Assembly: GCA_028279945.1 (NCBI GenBank)
Contig: JANQMT010000151.1
Coordinates: 1 to 22,457 of the forward strand
Length of the DNA: 22,457 bases
DNA from: JAKSCF01 sp028279945
GTDB taxonomy: Bacteria > Bacillota > Clostridia > Peptostreptococcales > JAAYPU01
Direction of reading: 5' to 3'
Within the stretch, counting starts at the first letter, position 1; each line of letters starts with the position of its first letter. Both the position numbers and the translations under genes were made by a program. Of the stretch, positions 1 to 7,744 are shown piece by piece. The notes under the pieces were generated by a model. It was not told the origin of the DNA. It saw only the letters and a list, made by a program, of their open reading frames with translations, and made no database searches.

Positions 1-157
1 CCAGTTCTTTGTCCAATACGTTTTTTACGATTACAGGATTAGTGGTTGCGCCTACTGCACCTCTTTCAATGGCATATTTGAGTTCGCTTATGGAACAAGA
101 GTCATTCCAATATTTTGTTTGCTCAAATTGTTGAGTCATTTCTAATAATTTGTCCAT
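1..157 (-). CDS. transaldolase-family protein, N-terminal fragment (3' end outside the window)
   Basis: Only the first 52 codons are inside the window; the gene runs off the left edge. The visible protein contains GAVGATTNPVIV at about residues 33-44. This resembles the N-terminal barrel motif (TTNP) of transaldolases and fructose-6-phosphate aldolases, cytosolic Schiff-base enzymes that move or cleave three-carbon units of sugar phosphates. The ATG at 157-155 is the only reasonable start; a weak purine-rich stretch (AGAGATG) lies before it. It begins 20 bases after the dehydrogenase stop, so it is probably the last visible gene of the TRAP operon. That suggests the imported substrate, once oxidised, enters sugar-phosphate metabolism. 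The catalytic lysine lies outside the window, so activity and subfamily cannot be judged. Confidence 0.7.
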   Translation of the reverse strand, partial: MDKLLEMTQQFEQTKYWNDSCSISELKYAIERGAVGATTNPVIVKNVLDKEL

Positions 158-177
158 TGTTTTTCATCTCTTTTCTA

Positions 178-1206
178 TTAATTTGTAGTGAGAAAAATCT
201 TAAAACCTTCTTTATTAAAAGCTTTGTTAAATCCCTGCTCCCATTCTTCTATGGGAAGCTTTGTGCTGATCAAAGGTTTTAAGTTTAATTGTTCATTGCG
301 CATTAAACGTATGGCTCTTTTCCAGGAAGTTCTTTCAGAAGCATAGCTGTTAACCATATGAATCTCTTTGGTAAGCGCTAAATCATGGTCAAATAATATT
401 TTCTTTCCATACAATCCTACTTGGACGTACTGACCCGTCTTTTTTAAAACTTCCAAACAAGTCTGAGCAGAAGGCTCTGCGCCGGAACATTCGTAAGCAA
501 TATCATAACCCTCTCCAAAGGTCAATTCTTTTGACCTTTCTTTAACATCTTCTTCGCTGACATTAATAACCGCATATGCTCCTGTTTCTTCAGCTAATTT
601 TAAACGTTCTATATCAAAATTTGTTCCTGCTACCACTACTTTAGCACCACATGCTTTTGCGACTTGCATCGTCAATTGCCCGATGGTTCCAGGACCGGAA
701 ACAAATACATAATCACCTGCTTTAATTTTTGACATTTCGATGACACTTCTAACCACACATGCCAGAGGCTCTGAAAGTGCCGCTTCATCTAAAGATACAT
801 TTTCAGGTACTATAAATGCCAGATGCTCCGGTACTACCAAATATTCTGCAAAAGCACCATTAACACCTGAACCTATTGATAAACGATTTTCACATAGCAT
901 TAATAAACCTTGACTACAATAATCGCATTGACCACAATATTCTACTGCCGTCAGAGATATGACGCTGTCTCCAACAGAAAACTTTTTGACGTCACGTCCG
1001 ATTTCTATGACGGTTCCACTATATTCGTGTCCCAGTGTTACAGGATATTTGCTGGGATATTCATCCTTAAAAATATGCATATCTGTACCGCATATTCCTG
1101 TAGCATGGACTTTTATTTTAATCTCATTGTACTTTGGAGAAGGTTCCGGCACATCTTCTAACGCAACCCCGCCTTCTCCCGGCCTTACTTTTACCAACGC
1201 TTTCAT
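178..1206 (-). CDS. zinc-dependent medium-chain alcohol/polyol dehydrogenase
   Basis: A 342-residue NAD(P)-dependent dehydrogenase of the zinc MDR family (sorbitol, threonine and butanediol dehydrogenase group). The catalytic zinc region is seen in ATGICGTDMH and GHEYSG. The structural zinc loop has four cysteines in CGQCDYCSQGLLMLC. The Rossmann nucleotide loop is SGPGTIG, about residue 170. An ATG five codons upstream (1221) is in frame, but a GGGAGGG ribosome binding site lies between it and the ATG at 1206, so 1206 is the better start. The gene follows the TRAP permease genes after a 107-bp gap carrying a hairpin and precedes a transaldolase-like gene. I infer that it oxidises the hydroxyl compound brought in by the transporter. 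The exact substrate (polyol, sugar acid or other secondary alcohol) cannot be read from the sequence. Confidence 0.9.
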   Translation of the reverse strand: MKALVKVRPGEGGVALEDVPEPSPKYNEIKIKVHATGICGTDMHIFKDEYPSKYPVTLGHEYSGTVIEIGRDVKKFSVGDSVISLTAVEYCGQCDYCSQGLLMLCENRLSIGSGVNGAFAEYLVVPEHLAFIVPENVSLDEAALSEPLACVVRSVIEMSKIKAGDYVFVSGPGTIGQLTMQVAKACGAKVVVAGTNFDIERLKLAEETGAYAVINVSEEDVKERSKELTFGEGYDIAYECSGAEPSAQTCLEVLKKTGQYVQVGLYGKKILFDHDLALTKEIHMVNSYASERTSWKRAIRLMRNEQLNLKPLISTKLPIEEWEQGFNKAFNKEGFKIFLTTN

Positions 1207-1237
1207 TTTGGTCCCTCCCATATATTTAGGCTGTGTT

Positions 1238-1255
1238 TAGGTAGTATGATGTATA
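1238..1255. repeat. dispersed 18-bp repeat, copy 1
   Basis: The 18-mer taggtagtatgatgtata occurs here and, in the same orientation, at 10983-11000. The resemblance goes further if small gaps are allowed (CTGT before it, GGA after it). Both copies lie in intergenic DNA next to a hairpin. Confidence 0.6.
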
Positions 1256-1278
1256 AGGATAAAGCCCATACACCATAC
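1244..1278 (-). other. hairpin in the dctM-dehydrogenase spacer
   Basis: On the minus-strand RNA the arms GTATGGTGTAT and ATACATCATAC pair over 11 bp with a single G-U pair and a 13-base loop. No U-run follows, so it is not a standard intrinsic terminator. It lies between dctM and the dehydrogenase inside one apparent operon and may set mRNA processing or the ratio between transporter and enzyme (inference). One arm overlaps a dispersed repeat also found near 10983. Confidence 0.5.
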
Positions 1279-1313
1279 GCCCTATCACAAAGACTCAAAT
1301 TCAGTGAGCCTAA

Positions 1314-2588
1314 TTAAAATAGAAGATTAGGTAGAAATAACGATACACTGGGTATAAAAATTAGTAACAATAAAACTGCAACGACTACTCCCAGGTATGG
1401 CATTAAATACCTTAATGTATCTTTCATTTTAGCTTCTGCTATACCCATAGTGATAAATAATACGCCTCCTACCGGCGGCGTAACGCCTGCATATACTAAT
1501 GTTATAACCATGATAAGTGCAAATTGAATAGGTTCTATACCATATTGAGCCGCTACCGGCATCAATATGGGTGCTACTATGATGGTAGCAGCTATGGTTT
1601 CTATAAACATGCCGACTATAAATAAAAATCCCACTAAGAGCATTAATATGACATAAGGGCTATTGGTCAATGAAGTTAAAAAACCTACAACCAATGCCGG
1701 TAATTTTGCAAATGCTACTAACCAACTGAAAATTGCCGCACCGGCAATAATCAGCATTGCCATAGAAGTGGTTGCAGCAGCATTTAACACGATTTTTGGA
1801 ATATCCTTTATTGTATATTCTTTGTAAACAAAGAATCCAATAATAAATGAATATACGACAGCAATAGCCCCTGCTTCTGTTGCTGTAAAGATTCCAAAAA
1901 TAATTCCGCCAATGATAATGACAGGCATCACCAAAGCTAAGCTTGCTTCTTTAGTGGCCATCATCAGTTCTCTAAAAGTTGCTCTTTTTTCACCCTTAAT
2001 TCCTAATTTTCTGGCATAAAGATAAGTAATAAACATAATGCCCAGTCCAATGATTAAGCCTGGAATGACACCTGACATAAATAAAGCTCCAATGGAAATT
2101 CCCGTCAAAGAGCAATATATAATCATGGTTAAACTCGGCGGTATAATGGGTCCTAAAGAACCTGCCGTGGCTTGAATGACTGCCGCTAAACCTCTGGGAT
2201 ATCCTTTTTTCTTCATAGAAGGAATTAATATACTTCCAACTGCTGCTGTGTCTGCAGCTGCAGATCCTGATACCCCCGCAAATATAATACTTGTCAATAT
2301 ATCAACCATTCCTAAGCCCCCGGTGATATGTCCTACTAAAGCGTGAGAAAAGTTAACCAATCTCTTTGAAATGCCACCGGTTTCCATGAATTCTCCTGCC
2401 AGCATAAAAAAAGGAATTGCCATTAAGCTGAAAGAGTTCACTCCGGCAAATAAACGCTGTCCAACTAACATTATTGAGGTGTCAGATTTAAAAAATAACG
2501 CAAGAGCGGATCCAAGGCCCATTGCAAAAGCAATTGGTACGCCAAGAATCAACATTCCGAAAAACAATACAAAAGCTAATGCTAACAT
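1314..2588 (-). CDS. dctM: TRAP transporter large permease, DctM family
   Basis: A 424-residue, very hydrophobic protein with about 12 membrane segments, the usual size for the large (12-TM) subunit of a tripartite ATP-independent periplasmic transporter. Family-typical stretches include the N-terminal GVPIAFAMGLGSAL, the GSAAADTAAVGSILIPSM loop and the C-terminal VTPPVGGVLF motif. This subunit forms the sodium-driven transport channel and works with the DctQ and DctP proteins encoded just upstream. Its ATG overlaps the end of dctQ by 7 bases (ATGTTAG), which points to translational coupling; AAGGA-type purines precede the start. The substrate is not given by this subunit. Confidence 0.95.
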   Translation of the reverse strand: MLALAFVLFFGMLILGVPIAFAMGLGSALALFFKSDTSIMLVGQRLFAGVNSFSLMAIPFFMLAGEFMETGGISKRLVNFSHALVGHITGGLGMVDILTSIIFAGVSGSAAADTAAVGSILIPSMKKKGYPRGLAAVIQATAGSLGPIIPPSLTMIIYCSLTGISIGALFMSGVIPGLIIGLGIMFITYLYARKLGIKGEKRATFRELMMATKEASLALVMPVIIIGGIIFGIFTATEAGAIAVVYSFIIGFFVYKEYTIKDIPKIVLNAAATTSMAMLIIAGAAIFSWLVAFAKLPALVVGFLTSLTNSPYVILMLLVGFLFIVGMFIETIAATIIVAPILMPVAAQYGIEPIQFALIMVITLVYAGVTPPVGGVLFITMGIAEAKMKDTLRYLMPYLGVVVAVLLLLIFIPSVSLFLPNLLF

Positions 2589-3058
2589 ATTCCTTCTTTC
2601 CTTTTCTTAAGAGTCGTGAGGTAGTATTCTATCTGTGATACGATCATTAGTATCCCGCCTATGGGAATTGCCAAAGTGACAATTCCCATATTGAGACCTA
2701 ATAACGACGATGCTTGTACTCTATTAATGAACGATATATTAAATCCAAGCACTACAATTAGTAACAGAAAAAAGATACATAGAATGTTTACAATAGTAAA
2801 TACAACCATCCACGTTTTTGAAGTTAACGAATCTATCAGCAAGTCAAAAGTTATGTTGATACCTTTTCGAATTGTAATGGTTCCACCTAGATATATAATC
2901 CAAACAAATAAGAATCTAGATAGTTCATCAATCCAGGGTTGAGAATTATGAAATACAAATCTAAAAATTACTTGTGCGAATACTAGGAGAATTAAACTTA
3001 TAAAAAAGGTCACTACTAATCCATCTGTCACTTTTTTTATTAATTGCATGCCCTTCAC
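2582..3058 (-). CDS. dctQ: TRAP transporter small permease, DctQ family
   Basis: A 158-residue membrane protein with four predicted membrane segments (roughly residues 13-32, 48-66, 84-108 and 124-145), as expected for the small TRAP subunit. The conserved WIDELSRFLFVWIIYLG region after the second arginine-rich turn is typical of DctQ. The start is taken as GTG at 3058-3056. The ribosome binding site AAGGGAG lies inside the last codons of dctP, 9 bases upstream; an ATG three codons later would sit too close to its own purines. It begins 6 bases after dctP and overlaps dctM, so the three genes form one translation unit. Confidence 0.92.
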   Translation of the reverse strand: MKGMQLIKKVTDGLVVTFFISLILLVFAQVIFRFVFHNSQPWIDELSRFLFVWIIYLGGTITIRKGINITFDLLIDSLTSKTWMVVFTIVNILCIFFLLLIVVLGFNISFINRVQASSLLGLNMGIVTLAIPIGGILMIVSQIEYYLTTLKKRKEGIC

Positions 3059-3064
3059 TAAAAA

Positions 3065-4081
3065 CTACTCCCTTGCGTCTTTAATTGCTTGGTAAATATC
3101 TTCAATGCCTTTTTCAGATACAAACTCTTCGACCATTGGTGCTACTGCTTCTCTGAACGGTCCTTTGTCTAGTGTATAGAAGTTAACACCTTGCTCTTTT
3201 AAAAATTCTCTTTTTTCTGAGTCTGCATTACCTGCAAATTCATAGAAATAACCCAAAGCTTCTTCAGCTGAATCATTAATAGCGACTTGAATCTCTTCAG
3301 AAAGCTCAGAATAGACTTTATCACTGATATTGAGAGCCGTACATGTCATAATATGCTGGGTTTCAAACCAATTGTTGGCTACCTCATGAATTTTAATAGA
3401 GCTTAAGAATTCAGGATTTCCCTCCATCCCATTGACAACACCGGTTTGAATCGCTGTATACGCTTCACCGGAAGGAATGGCTGTTGGGTTTGCCCCCAAA
3501 GCATCAAAAGTTGCAATAATAGATGGTGCATTAGGTGTTCTTACTTTGATACCCTTGAAGTCTTCTAAAGATTCAATCATAACATCCTTTAAGAAAGTAT
3601 TTCTGAATGCAACACCTTCTAACGTAATGGGTCTAATACCTGATGTAGCGGCTACTTTGTCTTTTAACTGTTGTCCGATATCACCAGACATAACGACTTT
3701 AGCATGCTCCACACTATCAAATACATAAGGCATATCCAATATACCAATGGCTGGCTCATAGTTTGCTAATAAACCTGTATCAGACATTGACATTTCTACC
3801 GTCCCCAGTTTAATAGCTTCTAATAAATCCAATTGTCCACCTAATTGTCCGTTTGGATAAATTTCAACCACTACTTGTCCATCCGTTTTAGCTTCTAAGT
3901 TTTCTTTAAATTTAAGTGCTAACTGATTGTTACTGTCTGTTTCCGGAAGGTGATGGGCTAGTCTTAAAGTGATGACTTCTGCCGCTTCTTCTCCGCCTTC
4001 AGCAGGTTCATTGCCGCCGCCACAAGCAACTAGTGCCAAACTTAAAACAATAACGAATAATACAGATAAAAATTTTTTCAC
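3065..4081 (-). CDS. dctP: TRAP transporter solute-binding lipoprotein, DctP family
   Basis: A 338-residue extracellular solute receptor. The N-terminus is a lipoprotein signal peptide with lipobox LVAC, so Cys20 would be lipidated and anchor it to the membrane. An acidic, glycine-rich linker follows, then the DctP fold with LRLAHHLPETDSNNQ, the PNGQLGG turn and the GIKVRTPNAP motif. Arg181 in that motif is the family arginine that normally clamps a carboxylate of the ligand. The start is GTG, preceded by GGGGAG. The gene is first in the operon dctPQM-dehydrogenase-transaldolase. The conserved arginine suggests an acidic substrate such as a sugar acid or other hydroxy acid, but the neighbouring dehydrogenase and sugar-type sensor leave the ligand open. 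Confidence 0.94.
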   Translation of the reverse strand: MKKFLSVLFVIVLSLALVACGGGNEPAEGGEEAAEVITLRLAHHLPETDSNNQLALKFKENLEAKTDGQVVVEIYPNGQLGGQLDLLEAIKLGTVEMSMSDTGLLANYEPAIGILDMPYVFDSVEHAKVVMSGDIGQQLKDKVAATSGIRPITLEGVAFRNTFLKDVMIESLEDFKGIKVRTPNAPSIIATFDALGANPTAIPSGEAYTAIQTGVVNGMEGNPEFLSSIKIHEVANNWFETQHIMTCTALNISDKVYSELSEEIQVAINDSAEEALGYFYEFAGNADSEKREFLKEQGVNFYTLDKGPFREAVAPMVEEFVSEKGIEDIYQAIKDARE

Positions 4082-4182
4082 AATACATCTCCCCTTGCTT
4101 AATTTTTTTTATCTCGTTAATCATTCTATCTTGTTCTTTTTTATATTTCTCTAAATTTTTTTTCCTTTTCCCTTCACAATTA

Positions 4183-4214
4183 TGTAATATTATTAAATTT
4201 ACATTACAAGTCAA
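4183..4214 (-). promoter_or_regulatory. predicted promoter and inverted repeat of the dctP operon
   Basis: A -35 TTGACT (4214-4209) and a -10 TAATAT (4192-4187) are separated by 16 bp and face dctP, giving a leader of about 100 nt. Between and over them lies an inverted repeat, TGTAATAT with 10 bases to ACATTACA (4183-4208), matching at 7 of 8 positions. That makes it a candidate site for a regulator such as the YesN-type protein encoded next door. The -35 box touches the T-run of the preceding terminator. Confidence 0.55.
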
Positions 4215-4250
4215 AAAAAAATAGCATTATTTTGTTGTGCTATTTTTTTC
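4212..4250 (-). terminator. intrinsic terminator after the YesN-type regulator gene
   Basis: On the minus strand AAAAAAATAGCA pairs with TGCTATTTTTTT around a short loop and ends in a long T-run. It starts a few bases after the response regulator stop codon at 4256. The symmetric A/T tracts mean it could also work on the other strand, but no plus-strand gene ends here. Confidence 0.8.
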
Positions 4251-4255
4251 GGATT

Positions 4256-5746
4256 TTATGGAATATAGTTTTTTCTATACTCTCTGGGCCCTATGCCCAT
4301 TTTCTTTTTAAATACTCTGCTAAAGTAATTTGCATCTACATACCCTACCTCATAAGCAATGTTTTTAATATTTCTGGATGCATCTTCCATCAATTCAATG
4401 GCCTTATTAATCCTATAGTTGGTCACATAATCTGTAAAACATAATTTTTGGTTATCTTTAAAGAGTTTACTTAAATAAAAGGAACTGATATAAAATTGAG
4501 ATGCCAGTTCCTCAACCGATAAGGATTCACTGTAATGCTCTTTAATGTATTGAACGACTTGGTCGACAATATAGTGACGATTTGCATTGGATATACTTTC
4601 TAATTCTTTTCCAATCTTTTTAATATACCCTTCAATAAACTTGATTAAATGCTCCATTTCTTCTATTTGAATGATAAAGCTTAACTCATCTAATAATTTC
4701 TCTCGGATTTCGTGATCTAAAGTCTTCTTAGTTACTTCTGTTAGTATCTCAATGGTCTTAAATTTAATTTTGTCATATTTTTCTGTACTCATTGCCATCA
4801 ATAAATCTTTGATAATAGAGGTTGCTTTCTGGATATTTTGCTCTTTTATATTTTTAGATACTATTTTTTCATATTCTTTTGTATTCAATTCCACTATGGT
4901 ATGATTCAGTTGGCCTAATGCTTCCATAAAAGAGTCATGTAACCGAATCCCTACAGGATATGCTTTTCCTTTACCCAGTGATATTTTGATATGAACGTGC
5001 CGGCAGGTTTTCTTTAGTAAATTTTGAATCCAATCCTCTTCTCCATCCTCATTTAGATCATTGGAAAATATAAATATAACCATTTTTCCGCCAATCTTAT
5101 TAATAATATAACGTTTGTGGTCTTCTTTTAATAAAGTCTCCAAATGCTCTGATATGATCTTCAAATAGTTCCTGTACACTTCTGAATACGAATCTGTCTC
5201 TATAGGATTAAAAACAGCACAATATCCAATTTTTTCTTTTATATTTAATAAGTTAATGTACCTGTCAATTTCGTGAGAATCTTTACTGCTAAAAGACAGT
5301 AAAGATACCAGCTCTTTAGAAAGTAATTCTTTGGCCTCTTGTTCTTCAATACTATTAATGTAATGGTTTTTTTCCATGTAGTGTTGAAAAAATTTATCCA
5401 TGGCTTTTTTTAATTCGTCACGGATTAATGGCTTTAGTAAAAAGTCATTAACGCCTGCTTCTATCGCTTCTTTAGCATACTCAAAATAGTTGAATGCAGT
5501 TAAAATAATAATATATATCTGCTTATTGGTTTCTCGAATTTTTTTTACGGTTTCAAGACCATTCATACCCGGCATTTGAATATCTATAATCAAGATATCA
5601 GCTTGACCTTCTTCTAATATTTTAAGGGCTTCTTCACCGCTTCCGGCTTCATTAATATAAAACTGATTTTCATACTTTTGCTGAAACAATAGTCGAACAA
5701 TATTCCTTTCACGTACTTCATCATCTACTACTAACATGCTATACAT
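4256..5746 (-). CDS. YesN-type response regulator (REC + AraC HTH)
   Basis: A 496-residue cytoplasmic transcription factor. Residues 1-120 form a receiver domain: acidic pocket D8/D9, phospho-acceptor D55 in IIDIQMPG, T83 and K105 in LLKPL. The middle region (about 125-390) is the poorly conserved linker common in YesN proteins. The last 100 residues are an AraC/XylS DNA-binding domain with two helix-turn-helix units, including LSVEELASQFYISSFYLSKLF and a C-terminal GYVDANYFSRVFKKKMG motif. The start at 5746 has a good GGAGGT seven bases upstream. It is the last gene of the sensor cluster and lies just before the TRAP operon on the same strand. By analogy with clostridial YesM/YesN pairs it should activate dctPQM when phosphorylated by the kinase upstream (inference). 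Confidence 0.93.
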   Translation of the reverse strand: MYSMLVVDDEVRERNIVRLLFQQKYENQFYINEAGSGEEALKILEEGQADILIIDIQMPGMNGLETVKKIRETNKQIYIIILTAFNYFEYAKEAIEAGVNDFLLKPLIRDELKKAMDKFFQHYMEKNHYINSIEEQEAKELLSKELVSLLSFSSKDSHEIDRYINLLNIKEKIGYCAVFNPIETDSYSEVYRNYLKIISEHLETLLKEDHKRYIINKIGGKMVIFIFSNDLNEDGEEDWIQNLLKKTCRHVHIKISLGKGKAYPVGIRLHDSFMEALGQLNHTIVELNTKEYEKIVSKNIKEQNIQKATSIIKDLLMAMSTEKYDKIKFKTIEILTEVTKKTLDHEIREKLLDELSFIIQIEEMEHLIKFIEGYIKKIGKELESISNANRHYIVDQVVQYIKEHYSESLSVEELASQFYISSFYLSKLFKDNQKLCFTDYVTNYRINKAIELMEDASRNIKNIAYEVGYVDANYFSRVFKKKMGIGPREYRKNYIP

Positions 5747-5824
5747 AAGTTAGACCTCCATTTAACTCTATATAAATTGCACATATATACACATATAAAT
5801 TTATTTTCATTCAGTTATAGTTAG

Positions 5825-7300
5825 CTAATTATTCATTATTAATTGCTTATTCACATTCTCTTTAGGGTATCGAATTTTGACATGTGTTCCTTTTCCAATT
5901 TGGCTGTATATCCGGAGTAAATTTTCTTTTCCATAAAAAAGATGCAATCGGTTCATAACATTATCAATACCTATACCTGTTGTATGACCAATATGCTGTT
6001 CATTTTGTCCTTTCAAAATTGATTTTAAAACATTTTCTTTGATACCTGCACCATTATCATCAATGGTTATAATCACTTCACTGTCCGATTCTTCAAGGGA
6101 AACTTCTACCTTTCCGCCTTCTATCATTTTTTCTGTCCCATGAATAATGGCGTTCTCAACCATAGGCTGAATGGTCATGCTGGGAATAATCAAATGGGGT
6201 ATATCTTCGGGTACATTCATCATAAAGGTAATTCTATCACCAAACCGCTTTTCCTGAAGATAAATATATGATTCAACCATTCTTATTTCTTCCAAAAGCG
6301 TCACTTCTCTATGAAAGCTGGTTAAACTGTAACGTAACAAATAAGTAATCTTCTCAACAACGGACAGCGTATGCTCGGTTTCTTCTTTCAATACAGATTC
6401 CGTTACGATACTCAAAACATTAAAAAGAAAATGCGGATTAACTTGCGCTTGTAATGATTTTAACTCTGCCTCCTTAAGAAGGGTCTCAAGTTTGGCCTGT
6501 TCTTCCTTATCTTTAATCCATTTACTCAGATCTTTTTTCATCGTGTTAAAGACTTCTGTTAAATATCCTACTTCATCATCGGTAGCCGCTGGAATATCTT
6601 TAAATTCAAAGTTCCCTTTAGATATCTTCTCAGCTCCTATTACAAGTTGACCTATGGGTTGATATATATCTTTTGAAAAATTCCAGGCAAAAAGAATAGA
6701 CAATACGATTGTAGCTAACAAAATAATAAGAAAAGTGATACTAATATTGCTGGTTTTAGATTGAATATAATCGTGGAAGATATCATTATTTTCCAGTTCA
6801 CTATTCATCAGCTTTTCAACTGTTTTATCAACCGTTTTTTTCACCATCAGTACTTGATTATATTCCGGAAGCAAATGAATCTCTTCGTTCCCTTTAAGAA
6901 GCAGTAGATCCATATAATCAATGCATTTATGATAATAATGGTTAAATATAGTATCCAAATTCAAAAAAATCAACTTGCTTTTTGGGCTATATATCTTCAT
7001 TTCCAATTGTTTAATATTTTGAATTGTATGCACATAGGTCTTGACCACTTGCTGCCTATGGGATGAATGCTTTGATACGGAGTATTCTTGAATGGCTTCA
7101 TCAATTTCTTCCAGTCCGGTTTTAATATCATTGATTAAATTAATGGACTCCAGCATTTTATCATATGTATTGATGGCTTGGATAAAGTTAACCACCATTA
7201 AAATACTAATCAAACTAATAATGACAATGACTAGAATGATAAAAACCAGTAATTTTCTTTGTAATGAGCTTTTCATTATGATTTGTTTTATATTTTTCAT
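5825..7300 (-). CDS. YesM/LytS-type sensor histidine kinase
   Basis: A 491-residue membrane kinase. A first membrane segment covers about 17-39. The external part (about 40-185) looks all-helical, with no obvious Cache or PAS fold. A second segment covers about 186-207 and is followed by HAMP (about 208-262). The His_kinase domain has the phospho-acceptor His290 in QAQVNPHFLFN, then the RYSL and LLEE motifs. The ATPase domain has N-box Asn383 in QPMVENAIIHG, DDNGAGI (about 414-420) and a GIGIDNV glycine box near 442. All catalytic motifs are intact. The helical external domain is what would be expected if the kinase senses through the neighbouring sugar-binding-like protein rather than binding a ligand itself (inference from the XylFII-LytS type). 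The partner regulator is encoded 78 bp downstream. Confidence 0.93.
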   Translation of the reverse strand: MKNIKQIIMKSSLQRKLLVFIILVIVIISLISILMVVNFIQAINTYDKMLESINLINDIKTGLEEIDEAIQEYSVSKHSSHRQQVVKTYVHTIQNIKQLEMKIYSPKSKLIFLNLDTIFNHYYHKCIDYMDLLLLKGNEEIHLLPEYNQVLMVKKTVDKTVEKLMNSELENNDIFHDYIQSKTSNISITFLIILLATIVLSILFAWNFSKDIYQPIGQLVIGAEKISKGNFEFKDIPAATDDEVGYLTEVFNTMKKDLSKWIKDKEEQAKLETLLKEAELKSLQAQVNPHFLFNVLSIVTESVLKEETEHTLSVVEKITYLLRYSLTSFHREVTLLEEIRMVESYIYLQEKRFGDRITFMMNVPEDIPHLIIPSMTIQPMVENAIIHGTEKMIEGGKVEVSLEESDSEVIITIDDNGAGIKENVLKSILKGQNEQHIGHTTGIGIDNVMNRLHLFYGKENLLRIYSQIGKGTHVKIRYPKENVNKQLIMNN

Positions 7301-7309
7301 ATTACAGTC

Positions 7310-7744
7310 CTACTTAAATATTTTTACATTAAAATCTAAAACCGTTTCATTTTTTATCAATAATTCTGCATCTAAATCCATCTCATTTTGCCGGTATTTT
7401 AGTTGATAACATCCATGGTTTATTTTATTATCATTCATAATTTGAGGCGCAATTTTATTAAAAACACTAAATCTTTCGATATATATATTTTTATCTTCTG
7501 TTTCCATATCAATGATTAAGCTGAATTCTTTAGGTGTTTTGAGATTCTTTAATTGAATCAATTCCAACAGATGATTGTTTTCATCCTCCAAAGAAACAAC
7601 GCCGCCTTCAGACTTTCCCAAGTATCTTGCCAATTGAACCATCACTTCAATACTTTGAAGCGCTTGTTCCTTTTCATCCAGTAAAACAAAACCATACAAA
7701 AGATTCAAACCCATTTGAACAATTTGTGACAATAAGTTATTCAT
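7310..7744 (-). CDS. degenerate histidine-kinase-like small protein (DHp/N-box remnant)
   Basis: A 144-residue soluble protein with no membrane segment. Aligned by eye with the adjacent kinase it keeps register over most of its length: LSQIVQ against LQAQVN, LARYLGKS against LLRYSLTS, VSLEDE against VTLLEE, and QIMNDNKINHG against QPMVENAIIHG. The position of the catalytic histidine is occupied by Met11 and the NPHFLFN motif is gone. The N-box asparagine (Asn106) seems to be kept, but the glycine boxes needed for ATP binding are missing and the protein stops soon after. It starts with ATGAATAA overlapping the stop of the sensor protein gene by 8 bases and ends 9 bases before the kinase, so it is translated with them. 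The frame is intact with regular codon use, which argues against simple decay. I infer a non-catalytic partner of the kinase; a recent gene relic is the alternative. Confidence 0.7.
   Translation of the reverse strand: MNNLLSQIVQMGLNLLYGFVLLDEKEQALQSIEVMVQLARYLGKSEGGVVSLEDENNHLLELIQLKNLKTPKEFSLIIDMETEDKNIYIERFSVFNKIAPQIMNDNKINHGCYQLKYRQNEMDLDAELLIKNETVLDFNVKIFK

Noticed and set aside
1207..1221. Upstream ATG for the zinc dehydrogenase
   Set aside because: The ribosome binding site GGGAGGG falls after it, just before the ATG at 1206, so the longer form is unlikely.
4008..4214. Minus-strand frame overlapping the dctP start and leader
   Set aside because: It is in another frame across the signal peptide codons and the promoter; composition is lysine-rich AT noise without a ribosome binding site.
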